Assembly (NCBI GenBank): GCA_017619835.1
Contig: JAFZRN010000008.1
Location: 89,490-153,489, forward strand
DNA: 64,000 nt
DNA from: Eubacterium sp.
GTDB lineage: Bacteria; Bacillota; Clostridia; Lachnospirales; Lachnospiraceae
Reading direction: 5' to 3'
Part shown: positions 51,501 through 59,785 of the stretch, piece by piece
Position numbering within the stretch: the first letter of the stretch is position 1
Layout of the letters: every line of letters begins with the position of its first letter
Notes under the pieces: model-generated
Told to the model about the DNA's origin: nothing
Database searches by the model: none
The model's input: only the letters and a program-made list of their open reading frames with translations
Position numbers and translations under genes: made by a program

Positions 51501-52523
51501 ATGGAAAACTATAATGCAAACACAAAGGTTCCGGGTCAGGAGGGGGCCATCACTCAGGAAGAATTCAATTATGCTCAGGAAGTCATAAAGAGACTTTCCG
51601 ATTACTATGACAGAAAGGTAGTAGGACAGCAGAATCTTAAGTTCGCGCTTGTTTCATCGATAATCGCCGACGGACATATCCTTATAGAGTCCGTTCCCGG
51701 CCTTGCCAAGACCACGGCTGCTAAGACCATATCGGATGCTGTTAACGGAAAGTTCTCACGTATCCAGTGTACACCGGATCTTCTTCCCAGTGATATCATC
51801 GGAACAGTAGTTTATAACCAGGCTACAGGTCAGTTTGATACGACACTCGGACCGGTATTCGCTAACTTCGTACTTCTCGATGAGATCAACCGTTCAAGTG
51901 CAAAGACACAGAGTGCGATGCTCGAGGCCATGCAGGAAAGACAGGTTACTATCGGCGGATCTACCTACACAATGCCCGGTGATGTATTTATAGTTATCGC
52001 TACACAGAACCCGATCGAGCAGGAAGGAACATATCTTCTTTCCGAGGCTCAGACAGACCGTTTCCTTATAAAGGAGAAGATCACCTATCCTACACCTGAA
52101 GAGGAGGCTGAGATCCTTAACAGGATAGAGTCAGGCGTTATCAAGAAGACTCCGGCAGTCCTTTCAATTGAGGATATAGACAGGATCCAGGATATTGCCG
52201 CAAAGGTTTATGTGGATGCATCCATTAAAAAATATATATCCTTTATCGTTGATGCGACAAGACACTGCGATAAGGTGCTTCCCGAAGAGCTTTCCCGTTA
52301 TGTGAAAATGGGTGCCAGCCCGAGAGCTTCGATAGCATTTATGAAGATAGCAAAGGCAGTTGCACTTATATACGGAAGAACCTATGTTACTCCGGATGAT
52401 GTTAAGCTTCTTCGCCATCAGGTACTGAGACACAGAGTTGCGCTTAACTATGCCGCAATCGCAGACGGTGTTTCGGAAGAGACTATTATAGACAGGATCG
52501 TAGGGGCTATTCAGACGCCTTAG
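51501..52523 (+). CDS. MoxR family AAA+ ATPase
   Basis: A 340-residue AAA+ ATPase of the MoxR group. Walker A is VPGLAKTTAAK near 62-72, Walker B and sensor 1 region LLDEINRSSAKTQSAMLEAMQE near 128-149, the sensor motif VIATQNPIEQEGTYLLSEAQTDRF near 170-193, and the C-terminal lid includes YVKMGASPRASIAFMKIAKA near 267. MoxR proteins act as chaperones that activate or assemble vWA-domain partners, and two such partners lie in the same operon. It is the first of six genes with gaps or overlaps of at most 10 nt. Confidence 0.93.
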   Translation: MENYNANTKVPGQEGAITQEEFNYAQEVIKRLSDYYDRKVVGQQNLKFALVSSIIADGHILIESVPGLAKTTAAKTISDAVNGKFSRIQCTPDLLPSDIIGTVVYNQATGQFDTTLGPVFANFVLLDEINRSSAKTQSAMLEAMQERQVTIGGSTYTMPGDVFIVIATQNPIEQEGTYLLSEAQTDRFLIKEKITYPTPEEEAEILNRIESGVIKKTPAVLSIEDIDRIQDIAAKVYVDASIKKYISFIVDATRHCDKVLPEELSRYVKMGASPRASIAFMKIAKAVALIYGRTYVTPDDVKLLRHQVLRHRVALNYAAIADGVSEETIIDRIVGAIQTP

Positions 52524-52533
52524 GAGCAGCATA

Positions 52534-53409
52534 ATGGATTATGATTATTTATCACGTATAAAAGCTTCCATATCGTTATATACGAGGAAGAAAACCTCCA
52601 ATATTCTCGACGGAGAGTTTGGTTCCATTTACAGGGGACGAAGCTTTGATTTTGATGACTTAAGAGAGTATGTATATGGTGACAGTGTTCGTGATATAGA
52701 CTGGAAATCTTCCTCCAAAACGGGAAGAGTACTTATAAGGAGATATATAGCTGACAAGAAGCATAACATCCTCTTCATCGGCGATTCCGGTAAGAAGATG
52801 TTCGGAGATACGGATGCCGGAGAGGCAAAGGCGGATATAGCCTTAAATGTCCTGGGCACGATAAGCTATCTTGTCAACAACCACAGTGACGACTACGCAC
52901 TTCTTACCAATACAGATCAGGGTTATGATTTTACTTACTTCAGATCGGGCAATCAGCATCTTGAGAATCTTATCATGAGATATGAAAAATGTCTCAAAAG
53001 TGAAGAGTCAAACTCCATATCCGATACACTGGAGTATGTTGCGGAGCATCTGAAGAGGAAGATGATAATCTTCATCATAACCGACATGCAGGGTGAGGAC
53101 AGTCTTTCCGAAGACCTGCTTAAGAAGCTGACAGTCAGAAATGATGTAATGGTTGTAAATATAAATGACGCATTTCTCACAGGCTCGAGACTTTTCGATC
53201 TCGAAAATGATTCCTATGAGAGAGATTATATGTTAAATGATAAAAAGCTCCATCAGGCAGAGCTTCGTGACAGAGAAAAACGAAGAAAAAGAGCCGATGA
53301 ACTCTACAAGAGATACCAGATAAGTCAGGTTAGTATCTCCAGAGAGTCGGAGGTAGTGGATAAGATAGTCGAGCTTTTTGAAAAACATAAGAATGAGAGT
53401 GGAAAATAA
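52534..53409 (+). CDS. DUF58 domain protein
   Basis: A 291-residue DUF58 protein. The family signature is visible as YRGRSFDFDDLREYVYGDSVRDIDWKSSSKTGRVLIRRY at about residues 30-68 (GxGxDFxxxRxYxxGDxxRxIDWKxxAR pattern). A vWA-like core follows, with ILFIGDSGKKMF near 80 replacing a full metal site. DUF58 proteins are regular partners of MoxR ATPases and vWA membrane proteins. It starts 10 nt after MoxR and its stop overlaps the next ATG (TAATG). The biochemical role is unknown. Confidence 0.9.
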   Translation: MDYDYLSRIKASISLYTRKKTSNILDGEFGSIYRGRSFDFDDLREYVYGDSVRDIDWKSSSKTGRVLIRRYIADKKHNILFIGDSGKKMFGDTDAGEAKADIALNVLGTISYLVNNHSDDYALLTNTDQGYDFTYFRSGNQHLENLIMRYEKCLKSEESNSISDTLEYVAEHLKRKMIIFIITDMQGEDSLSEDLLKKLTVRNDVMVVNINDAFLTGSRLFDLENDSYERDYMLNDKKLHQAELRDREKRRKRADELYKRYQISQVSISRESEVVDKIVELFEKHKNESGK

Positions 53410-53888
53410 TGCAAACACAGGTTCAACTGCAGGGCCCGTTTATGTATCTGATAATATGGCCGATCCTCGTTATACTTTTTATAGCGGGAGTTGTGGCTGC
53501 TCAGATCATTCTCAGGAAAAAACTCGGAGACAGGCTTAAGAAAGCCAAGCAGATAAGGCTTAAGAAGATATCCGAGGCAACCCTGGAGGGCAAGAAGAAA
53601 AAATATATCGGTGAGCTGATATACATAGAGTCAGACCTTATGAAGAACAGGATAACCGTAAGGAAGGCTTATCACAGGATGAGCAAATGTATTCGCGGCT
53701 TTGTGCGTGACGTTACAGGTCTTAACGTGGACAAGTATTCTCTTTATGAGATATCGGCCATAGGAATACCCCAGCTTACCAATCTGGTAAGGGAATACTA
53801 TGAGCCGGAATTTGCCCGTGAGGCAAGAGTCGATGCAAGAAGCTCTCTGATGAAGACAAGAATGACTATTGAAGGATGGAGGAAGTAA
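53409..53888 (+). CDS. Small membrane protein of the MoxR/Bat operon
   Basis: A 159-residue protein with one N-terminal transmembrane helix (LIIWPILVILFIAGVVAAQIIL, about residues 14-35) and a basic cytoplasmic domain of about 120 residues (ending ARSSLMKTRMTIEGWRK). By place it corresponds to the DUF4381-like membrane protein often found between DUF58 and vWA genes, but the sequence match is weak and no motif is recognised. Start and stop overlap or nearly touch the neighbours, so its product probably belongs to the same membrane assembly. Confidence 0.75.
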   Translation: MQTQVQLQGPFMYLIIWPILVILFIAGVVAAQIILRKKLGDRLKKAKQIRLKKISEATLEGKKKKYIGELIYIESDLMKNRITVRKAYHRMSKCIRGFVRDVTGLNVDKYSLYEISAIGIPQLTNLVREYYEPEFAREARVDARSSLMKTRMTIEGWRK

Positions 53889-53889
53889 G

Positions 53890-54993
53890 ATGCATCTTAT
53901 ACATCCTAATGTGCTGCGTATAGGACTTATAGTCCTGGCGGTGCTTGTGGTTTTAATGCATATATTAAAACGTACAATCAAATATAAGGGTGGAATCAAG
54001 GCGGCCAACACTCACTACGTAAAGAATCTTCCCGAATACCAGTCGAGAAAGAAGCTTTATCTGGTGACATCCATCGTGCTTGAGGCATGCATCATCTTAA
54101 GTATCGCCATGACGCTTGTCCTCTGTGCCAGACCTGCAAAGAAGGAGACTGTCAACAACGGAACTAAGAAGAGGGATATATTCCTCTGTATGGATGTTTC
54201 CTATTCCCTCTATGATCTGAATTATGATCTTGTGGAAAGTCTTGAGGGAGTTGTATCCGGACTGGACGGAGACAGATTCGGCATCTGTATCTACAATACC
54301 TCTTCCGTACTCTATGTTCCAATGACGGATGATTATGATTTCATCAATACCAAGCTTGAGGAGATAAAGGAATATTTCCGTCTCCAGAAAGAATATATGG
54401 ATTCTTACTATGATCCCCAGACGGGATATATCAAGTATGACTATGATGATTATGATGCATATATCGAACTCAGGGATAAGCTTGATTATTATGATGCGGG
54501 AACCCTTGTCAATAACTACATAAAGGGAAGCTCGCTTATAGGAGAGGGACTGGCTTCATGCATGTATTCCTTCCCGAGGCTGGATGACGAGGACAGGACA
54601 AGGATCATCATAATGTCCACGGATAACTCTCAGGAGAATTTGTCCAAGCCACTTGTAGAGCTTGATGAGGCCGCCCAGATCTGTAAAAAGAATGACATTA
54701 AGATCTTCGGTATCTTCCCGAATCAGGATAACTGGAGCTGGCTCAATACGACCGATTATACGCAGGATGAGCAGGAATTTAAGAAGGCTGTCGAGGGTAC
54801 GGGCGGAAAGTATTATAAGCAGAGCGAAAGTCTCTCCGTAAATGATATCGTAAGCGATATCGAAAGAGAAGAGGCTCTGGAGGTTGAGGAGATAACAATT
54901 ACCAAGGTTAATGATCAGCCTAAAATTTTCGTATGTATCTTATGCGGAACAATACTGCTAATGCTTGTTATGGGACTGGTGATGAAAGTATGA
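53890..54993 (+). CDS. vWA domain membrane protein (BatA-like)
   Basis: A 367-residue protein with a helix near residues 5-22, a second near 55-75, a vWA domain from about 92 with an intact MIDAS motif (DIFLCMDVSYSLYD; D-x-S-x-S), a long Tyr/Asp-rich insert (about 160-210, containing DYDDYDAYIEL) and a C-terminal transmembrane helix (IFVCILCGTILLMLVMGLVM). The ATG at 53890 follows GGAGGAAG. It is likely membrane-bound, with the vWA domain outside, and is the probable client of the MoxR ATPase. The stop overlaps the next start (ATGA). Confidence 0.88.
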   Translation: MHLIHPNVLRIGLIVLAVLVVLMHILKRTIKYKGGIKAANTHYVKNLPEYQSRKKLYLVTSIVLEACIILSIAMTLVLCARPAKKETVNNGTKKRDIFLCMDVSYSLYDLNYDLVESLEGVVSGLDGDRFGICIYNTSSVLYVPMTDDYDFINTKLEEIKEYFRLQKEYMDSYYDPQTGYIKYDYDDYDAYIELRDKLDYYDAGTLVNNYIKGSSLIGEGLASCMYSFPRLDDEDRTRIIIMSTDNSQENLSKPLVELDEAAQICKKNDIKIFGIFPNQDNWSWLNTTDYTQDEQEFKKAVEGTGGKYYKQSESLSVNDIVSDIEREEALEVEEITITKVNDQPKIFVCILCGTILLMLVMGLVMKV

Positions 54994-55946
54994 TAACTAA
55001 ACCGATCATTCCTCTTTTTGTGGTGATACCGGTACTTCTGATACTACTGGTGTTATATGCGATAAGAGTATATAAAAAAGATGACAAATTAATATTCAAG
55101 ATATTAACTATGCTTAGGATCATCATCATAGCTGTCCTTATCTTCCTCGTAAACTTAAGGATCATGGATAAAAAGTATGATTCCACGATAGAGATGAAGA
55201 ATCTGGATGTGCTTTTCGTTGTTGATACAACGATAAGTATGTGGGCACAGGATTATGATGGAAATGACCCCCGTATGGAGGGCGTTCTGAAGGATGCCGA
55301 ATATATAATCGATGAACTATCGGGAAGTAATTTTGGTCTTATAAGATTTGATAACCGGGGCCAGATACTTGCTCCCTTTACTCAGGATCATGAGACCGTA
55401 AAGGACGCATTTTCAACCATAAAGATGCCCGACAGATATTATGCAAAGGGAAGCTCTCTCAATAATTCCTATGATGAGATGAAGAGCCTTCTCGATTCCT
55501 CTAATCAGAAGAAGGAAAGGATGACAGTTCTTTTCTTCATAAGTGACGGAGAGATAACCGATGGTTCCACGCTTATGTCCTTTAAGGAACTTGAACCGCT
55601 TATCGATACCGGTGCAGTCCTGGGCTACGGAACCGATAAAGGCGGACGTATGAAGGATACCTACGGCGGTTATATGTATGACAGTGAAACCGGCGGGGAT
55701 GCACTTTCAGTGATAGATGAAAATAATCTTAAGGCCATCGCAAATGAGATGGATATCGAATATATCCATATGAAGAGTACGGCAAATGTCAAGTACCTTG
55801 TGGAATCCATTAAGAACGGAAGCTCGCTTACCGTTGAGAAAGCGGATTCGGTAAGCTATGAAGACACATATTATAAATATGCCATAGCGCTTCTGATATT
55901 CCTGGCGCTTGAGATAGTTCTTTTCATAAGAAGAGGTAGACTGTAA
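54990..55946 (+). CDS. vWA domain membrane protein (BatB-like)
   Basis: A 318-residue protein built like its neighbour: two N-terminal helices (residues 5-25 and 38-58), a vWA domain with a MIDAS (DVLFVVDTTISMW; D-x-T-x-S near 78), a second metal ligand region in FFISDGEITDGS near 190, and a C-terminal helix (YAIALLIFLALEIVLFI). The two vWA proteins probably act as a pair. The ATG overlaps the previous stop by 4 nt, and the stop overlaps the next start (TAATG), so all are translationally coupled. Confidence 0.88.
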   Translation: MITKPIIPLFVVIPVLLILLVLYAIRVYKKDDKLIFKILTMLRIIIIAVLIFLVNLRIMDKKYDSTIEMKNLDVLFVVDTTISMWAQDYDGNDPRMEGVLKDAEYIIDELSGSNFGLIRFDNRGQILAPFTQDHETVKDAFSTIKMPDRYYAKGSSLNNSYDEMKSLLDSSNQKKERMTVLFFISDGEITDGSTLMSFKELEPLIDTGAVLGYGTDKGGRMKDTYGGYMYDSETGGDALSVIDENNLKAIANEMDIEYIHMKSTANVKYLVESIKNGSSLTVEKADSVSYEDTYYKYAIALLIFLALEIVLFIRRGRL

Positions 55947-56827
55947 TGACGAAGAGTGAACTTCGGGCTGAAAAACGTAATAAGAAGAAGGAAGAAAAGC
56001 TTAAGGATAAGGAACGTATAAGAGCCGAGAAGAAGAAGGACCGCGAAGAGTTTTTCAAGGTTGAGGACCCCATCGGATTTATGAGGATAATAAACATAAT
56101 CAGCGTCGTCCTCCTGGTCTGTTCTCTGTTTCTTGGTATAAGATACCTTATCAACAGTGTTTTTGTATTTAACTATACCCACGAACGTTATGTCGCGGGC
56201 TCTTATAATGCGAAGATAGAGGAGTTCCTTACCAAGCTGAATATCCCCGAGGGCTATGTTCCATACTATAATGCTGGAAATGCCCACTATATGAACGGTG
56301 ACTATGATAATGCAATCTCGGATTACAAGGCTGCCCTTGAATCGCATCCTACAGAGAAGAAGGAATGTGATATAAGAGTCAACCTTGCTCTTGCAATGCT
56401 TCACAAGATCGACTTCGATCATCTTGATACAGAAAAGCAGAAATCAAATGCTATAAGACAGCTTCAGTCGGCACGAAATGTTCTGGTTGAAAAAGGCTGT
56501 GCGGACCCCTATGGTACTGACGGACATGATCCCGAGGCTGAGCAGCTGAAGCAGGATATCGACAAGATGCTTGAAGAGCTCGGGGCAGAACCCGAGGATC
56601 CTCAGGGCGATCAGGAAGAGCAGGATGAGCAGCAGGGCGGCGAAGGCGAAGAAAAGCAGAAATCCTATAGAGAGCAGCAGCTTGAAAAGGATCTGAATAA
56701 GCAGAAGGAAGACGCCATGGAGGAAAGAAGAGAAGCTGATAATAAGAAGCAGTACAATGAAGATAACTCCTCCAACAATTCCGGTGGTTCCGGCGCAGAT
56801 TATGACGATAACAAGAAAAACTGGTAG
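55946..56827 (+). CDS. TPR repeat membrane protein (BatC-like)
   Basis: A 293-residue protein with a very basic N-terminal segment (residues 1-45, Lys/Glu-rich), one transmembrane helix (IINIISVVLLVCSLFLGIRYL, about 49-70), a tetratricopeptide-like region (YYNAGNAHYMNGDYDNAISDYKAALESHP near 110-138) and a highly acidic Gln/Glu/Gly-rich C-terminal tail (about 215-293). It completes the MoxR-DUF58-vWA-vWA-TPR set comparable to the Bat (Bacteroides aerotolerance) operon and likely scaffolds the complex. No catalytic motif is seen. Confidence 0.82.
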   Translation: MTKSELRAEKRNKKKEEKLKDKERIRAEKKKDREEFFKVEDPIGFMRIINIISVVLLVCSLFLGIRYLINSVFVFNYTHERYVAGSYNAKIEEFLTKLNIPEGYVPYYNAGNAHYMNGDYDNAISDYKAALESHPTEKKECDIRVNLALAMLHKIDFDHLDTEKQKSNAIRQLQSARNVLVEKGCADPYGTDGHDPEAEQLKQDIDKMLEELGAEPEDPQGDQEEQDEQQGGEGEEKQKSYREQQLEKDLNKQKEDAMEERREADNKKQYNEDNSSNNSGGSGADYDDNKKNW

Positions 56828-56842
56828 GATGTTAAACAGACG

Positions 56843-58126
56843 ATGTTTAAAAACAGAAACTATAACTTAAAATGGGATAAGCTTGATAACACAGCCCAGA
56901 TATTTCCCGTTATAGCAAGAGAGGGAATGAGTAATGTCTACAGGGTTTCTGTTATCCTGAATGAAGATATAGACGGGACAGCTCTGCAGGTGGCACTTGA
57001 AAAAGTGCTGCCTCATTTTGATGTTTTCAGATGCTGTATGAAGATAGGACTTTTCTGGTATTACTTTGAGGAAAACAAAAGACCGGTACCTCAGGTAAAA
57101 GAAGAATATACCTATCCATGCATGTATATCAATCCTTACAGCAATAATCATTATCTCTTCAGACTGAATTATTACAAAAACAGGATCAATCTCGAGGTTT
57201 TCCATGCACTTACCGATGGAAACGGTGCCTTCAGTTTTCTTAAAGAGATAACCTATCAGTACCTGAGGCTTAAGCATCCCGAGGAATATAAGGATGTAAA
57301 GGACAGCCTTGGAGCGGAGACTTCACTTGATACTTCGGACAGCTATCTCAGCAATTATAAGAAGAAGCAGAAGAAGACCTATAAGACCAAGAGGGCGGTA
57401 TGCATTAAGGGTGAAAAGCTTCCGGTCAATCAGTTTGCGATCATTCATGGAATGATGTCGCTTCAGGATATCAAAAAGGCTGCCAAATCCTATGATGTCA
57501 CGATCAATCAGTATCTGGTCGGAGTTTATACATGGGCGATATATACGGCTTATCTTAACAAAAGACAGTCGGAAAAACCGATCACCGCATGTGTACCTGT
57601 AAATTTAAGACCGTATTTCGGTTCCGATACCAATAAGAACTTCTTCGTCGTTGTCACATCAGTATTTGAACCCGAGAAAGAGAATTATACTTTTGAGGAA
57701 GTTCTGGGGATAGTAAAGGAAAGCCTTTCCAAACAGATCACAAAGGAGAATCTGGAAAAGCTTTTCTCCTATAATGTATCCAATGAGATGAATGTACTGC
57801 TTCGTGCCATCCCGCTTTTTTTAAAAAAGATAGCAATGAAGCAGGTATATAATGCATCAGCCAAGGCTAATACGACTACTCTTACCAATCTCGGTATCAT
57901 AGGAGCAAGTGAGCCGTATACTGATCATATAGACAGATTTGAAGCAGTCCTTTCCATGTCGAAGGGACAGAATATAAAACTTACTGCAGTTTCCTTCAAA
58001 GATATTATTACACTTACCTTCAGTGCCTGCATAAGAGATAATAATATCCAGAAAGCATTTTTCAGAAAACTGAGTGAGGATGGGATAGATATCAGGATAG
58101 AAACCAACGGAGTTTATTATGACTAG
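56843..58126 (+). CDS. Condensation/alcohol-acetyltransferase-like acyltransferase
   Basis: A 427-residue protein of the CoA-dependent acyltransferase (condensation-domain/AATase) superfamily. The active-site motif H-x-x-x-D-G is FHALTDGNGAF near residue 120. The later domain has KPITACVPVNLRPYFG near 250, which corresponds to the second conserved region of the fold. No carrier-protein or adenylation domain is attached, so it is a stand-alone acyltransferase; acceptor and donor are unknown. The start is ATG 56843, 15 nt after the TPR gene, and its stop overlaps the next gene by 8 nt. With the two genes after it, it forms a three-gene unit that may modify a lipid or glycan. Confidence 0.72.
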   Translation: MFKNRNYNLKWDKLDNTAQIFPVIAREGMSNVYRVSVILNEDIDGTALQVALEKVLPHFDVFRCCMKIGLFWYYFEENKRPVPQVKEEYTYPCMYINPYSNNHYLFRLNYYKNRINLEVFHALTDGNGAFSFLKEITYQYLRLKHPEEYKDVKDSLGAETSLDTSDSYLSNYKKKQKKTYKTKRAVCIKGEKLPVNQFAIIHGMMSLQDIKKAAKSYDVTINQYLVGVYTWAIYTAYLNKRQSEKPITACVPVNLRPYFGSDTNKNFFVVVTSVFEPEKENYTFEEVLGIVKESLSKQITKENLEKLFSYNVSNEMNVLLRAIPLFLKKIAMKQVYNASAKANTTTLTNLGIIGASEPYTDHIDRFEAVLSMSKGQNIKLTAVSFKDIITLTFSACIRDNNIQKAFFRKLSEDGIDIRIETNGVYYD

Positions 58127-58811
58127 AAGATGCATAAGATGCAATGTGAATATAGCAGATGATGCCATCAAGTGTCCGCTCTGCCACGGCGTTCTCGAGG
58201 TTGAGGAGGGAGACTCTCATTCTATTGAGCAGGAGTCCGTATCCCTGACTTATCCCGATGTTTCGGCATCCCTGAAGCTGATGCAGTTTATTGTAAGGCT
58301 TATTATCTTTATAGCGATAGTTGCCCAGATAACGGTACTGATAATCAATTACTTTACTTTTAAGGGAGTATACTGGTCGCTGATAGTGGGACTCGGGATA
58401 TGGTATGGAGTAGCGACTCTTTTATATTCCTTCAGAGAAAGAAAGAGTCTTCAGAAGATCATTTCCGTCCAGATGTTTCTGGGTATAGTACTCCTTATAC
58501 TTCTTGACAGGATGACCGGCGGACTGGGATGGTCCTTCAGATATGCGCTTCCGATCCTTTTTATCGGAGTTGATGCTGCGGCACTTATACTTATGATCGT
58601 CGGAATAGACGGATGGCAGAATTATATAATTACGGAGATAGTAACATTTGTTCTCTCCGCTGTACTTCTGATACTTCATTTTACAAAGATAGTCAGCACT
58701 TCGGCACTTTCGATCATTGCGGCAGGTGTAACAGGACTGATACTTCTCGGAACAGTTATGCTTGGACCGAAGATGGTATCAAATGAATTAAAGAGAAGAT
58801 TTAAGATTTAG
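58119..58811 (+). CDS. Zinc-ribbon membrane protein (DUF6320-like)
   Basis: A 230-residue protein with an N-terminal zinc ribbon (RRCIRCNVNIADDAIKCPLCHGVLE, two CxxC pairs at about residues 4-7 and 18-21) and six hydrophobic helices from about residue 52 to the end. This combination is found in several Clostridia next to acyltransferase and alpha/beta hydrolase genes; I recall the DUF6320 label but cannot confirm it. Its first codons overlap the acyltransferase gene and its stop is 7 nt before the hydrolase gene. Function unknown. Confidence 0.7.
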   Translation: MTRRCIRCNVNIADDAIKCPLCHGVLEVEEGDSHSIEQESVSLTYPDVSASLKLMQFIVRLIIFIAIVAQITVLIINYFTFKGVYWSLIVGLGIWYGVATLLYSFRERKSLQKIISVQMFLGIVLLILLDRMTGGLGWSFRYALPILFIGVDAAALILMIVGIDGWQNYIITEIVTFVLSAVLLILHFTKIVSTSALSIIAAGVTGLILLGTVMLGPKMVSNELKRRFKI

Positions 58812-58818
58812 GTGACTT

Positions 58819-59724
58819 ATGGAAGAAGCGCTCAGCAGAAAAAGCAAGATCATAAAGGCTCTGGTGGCAGAGTTCAACAGCAATAAATACTTTGCGGATA
58901 AGCATTCCGCAGAAGTTGTCGGTGTGAGTGAACTGGAAAGTGACTTTACTTATCCGGAGCATCTTGAATCCGAGATAGTTGAGATGGATAACTTCAAGAT
59001 GGAAGTCTTAAGGTGGAAGGAATCCGATAGTAAATGGGTCATCCTTATGTTTCATGGCGGAGGCTATGTCGGAGCATTCAGAAAGCATTATAAGCATATG
59101 GCGGCACTTTACAGTGAAGTCGGTAAAGGAGCTACGGTGGTTTCGGTTGATTACAGGGTTGCTCCCGAGCATCCGTTTCCTGCGGCTCTTGAAGACGCAA
59201 CGGCTGCCTATGACTGGGTTCTTGATCAGGGCTGGAATAATGATCAGATAGTCCTGGCCGGAGATTCGGCAGGAGGGGGACTGGCTATGGCTCTCTGCCA
59301 TACGCTTAAGTCCAGATGGAGAAAGCTCCCTGCCGGAATAATCGCCATGTCTCCGTGGACCGATCTTACGCTTAGCGGAAGCTCCTATAAAGATAATTAT
59401 GATATAGATCCGGTTTTCGGAAACGAACGTTCGGAGCTTATATATGATAATCCATATGTTAAAGATGCGGATCCGAGGGATCCCAGGATATCGCCTGCAT
59501 TCGGCGATTTCACGGGCTTTCCTCCGATGCTTATCCAGGTGGGAACAGATGAAATGCTGCTCAGTGATTCGGAGATGGTTGCGGCCAAAGCGCATGCTGC
59601 CGGAGTGAAGGTGAGATTCACAAAATATAACGGAATGTTCCATGTTTTTCAGATAGCCGGAACCCTTATGGATGAGTCCAAACATGCATGGGCTGAGGTG
59701 AAACGTTTTCTTGAAGAAATATGA
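58819..59724 (+). CDS. Alpha/beta hydrolase (hormone-sensitive-lipase-like esterase)
   Basis: A 301-residue serine esterase of the alpha/beta-hydrolase-3/HSL group. The oxyanion motif is HGGGYVGAF near residue 78. The nucleophile elbow is GDSAGGG (Ser near 154), the acid is in VGTDEMLLSDSE near 240, and the catalytic histidine is in GMFHVFQ near 275. There is no signal peptide. It follows the zinc-ribbon membrane protein by 7 nt. Such enzymes hydrolyse short acyl esters, so with the acyltransferase upstream it could remove or exchange an acyl group; this pairing is an inference. Confidence 0.88.
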   Translation: MEEALSRKSKIIKALVAEFNSNKYFADKHSAEVVGVSELESDFTYPEHLESEIVEMDNFKMEVLRWKESDSKWVILMFHGGGYVGAFRKHYKHMAALYSEVGKGATVVSVDYRVAPEHPFPAALEDATAAYDWVLDQGWNNDQIVLAGDSAGGGLAMALCHTLKSRWRKLPAGIIAMSPWTDLTLSGSSYKDNYDIDPVFGNERSELIYDNPYVKDADPRDPRISPAFGDFTGFPPMLIQVGTDEMLLSDSEMVAAKAHAAGVKVRFTKYNGMFHVFQIAGTLMDESKHAWAEVKRFLEEI

Positions 59725-59739
59725 TATTTAATGTATTAT
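59711..59739 (+). promoter_or_regulatory. Promoter candidate for the HD-GYP gene
   Basis: TTGAAG at 59711-59716 (inside the end of the hydrolase gene) and TATTAT at 59734-59739 are 17 nt apart and 46 nt before the HD-GYP start. Confidence 0.45.
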
Positions 59740-59785
59740 ATTAGGATAAGGTATTTTAAAGATTACTATATATGGGAGGTACTAA

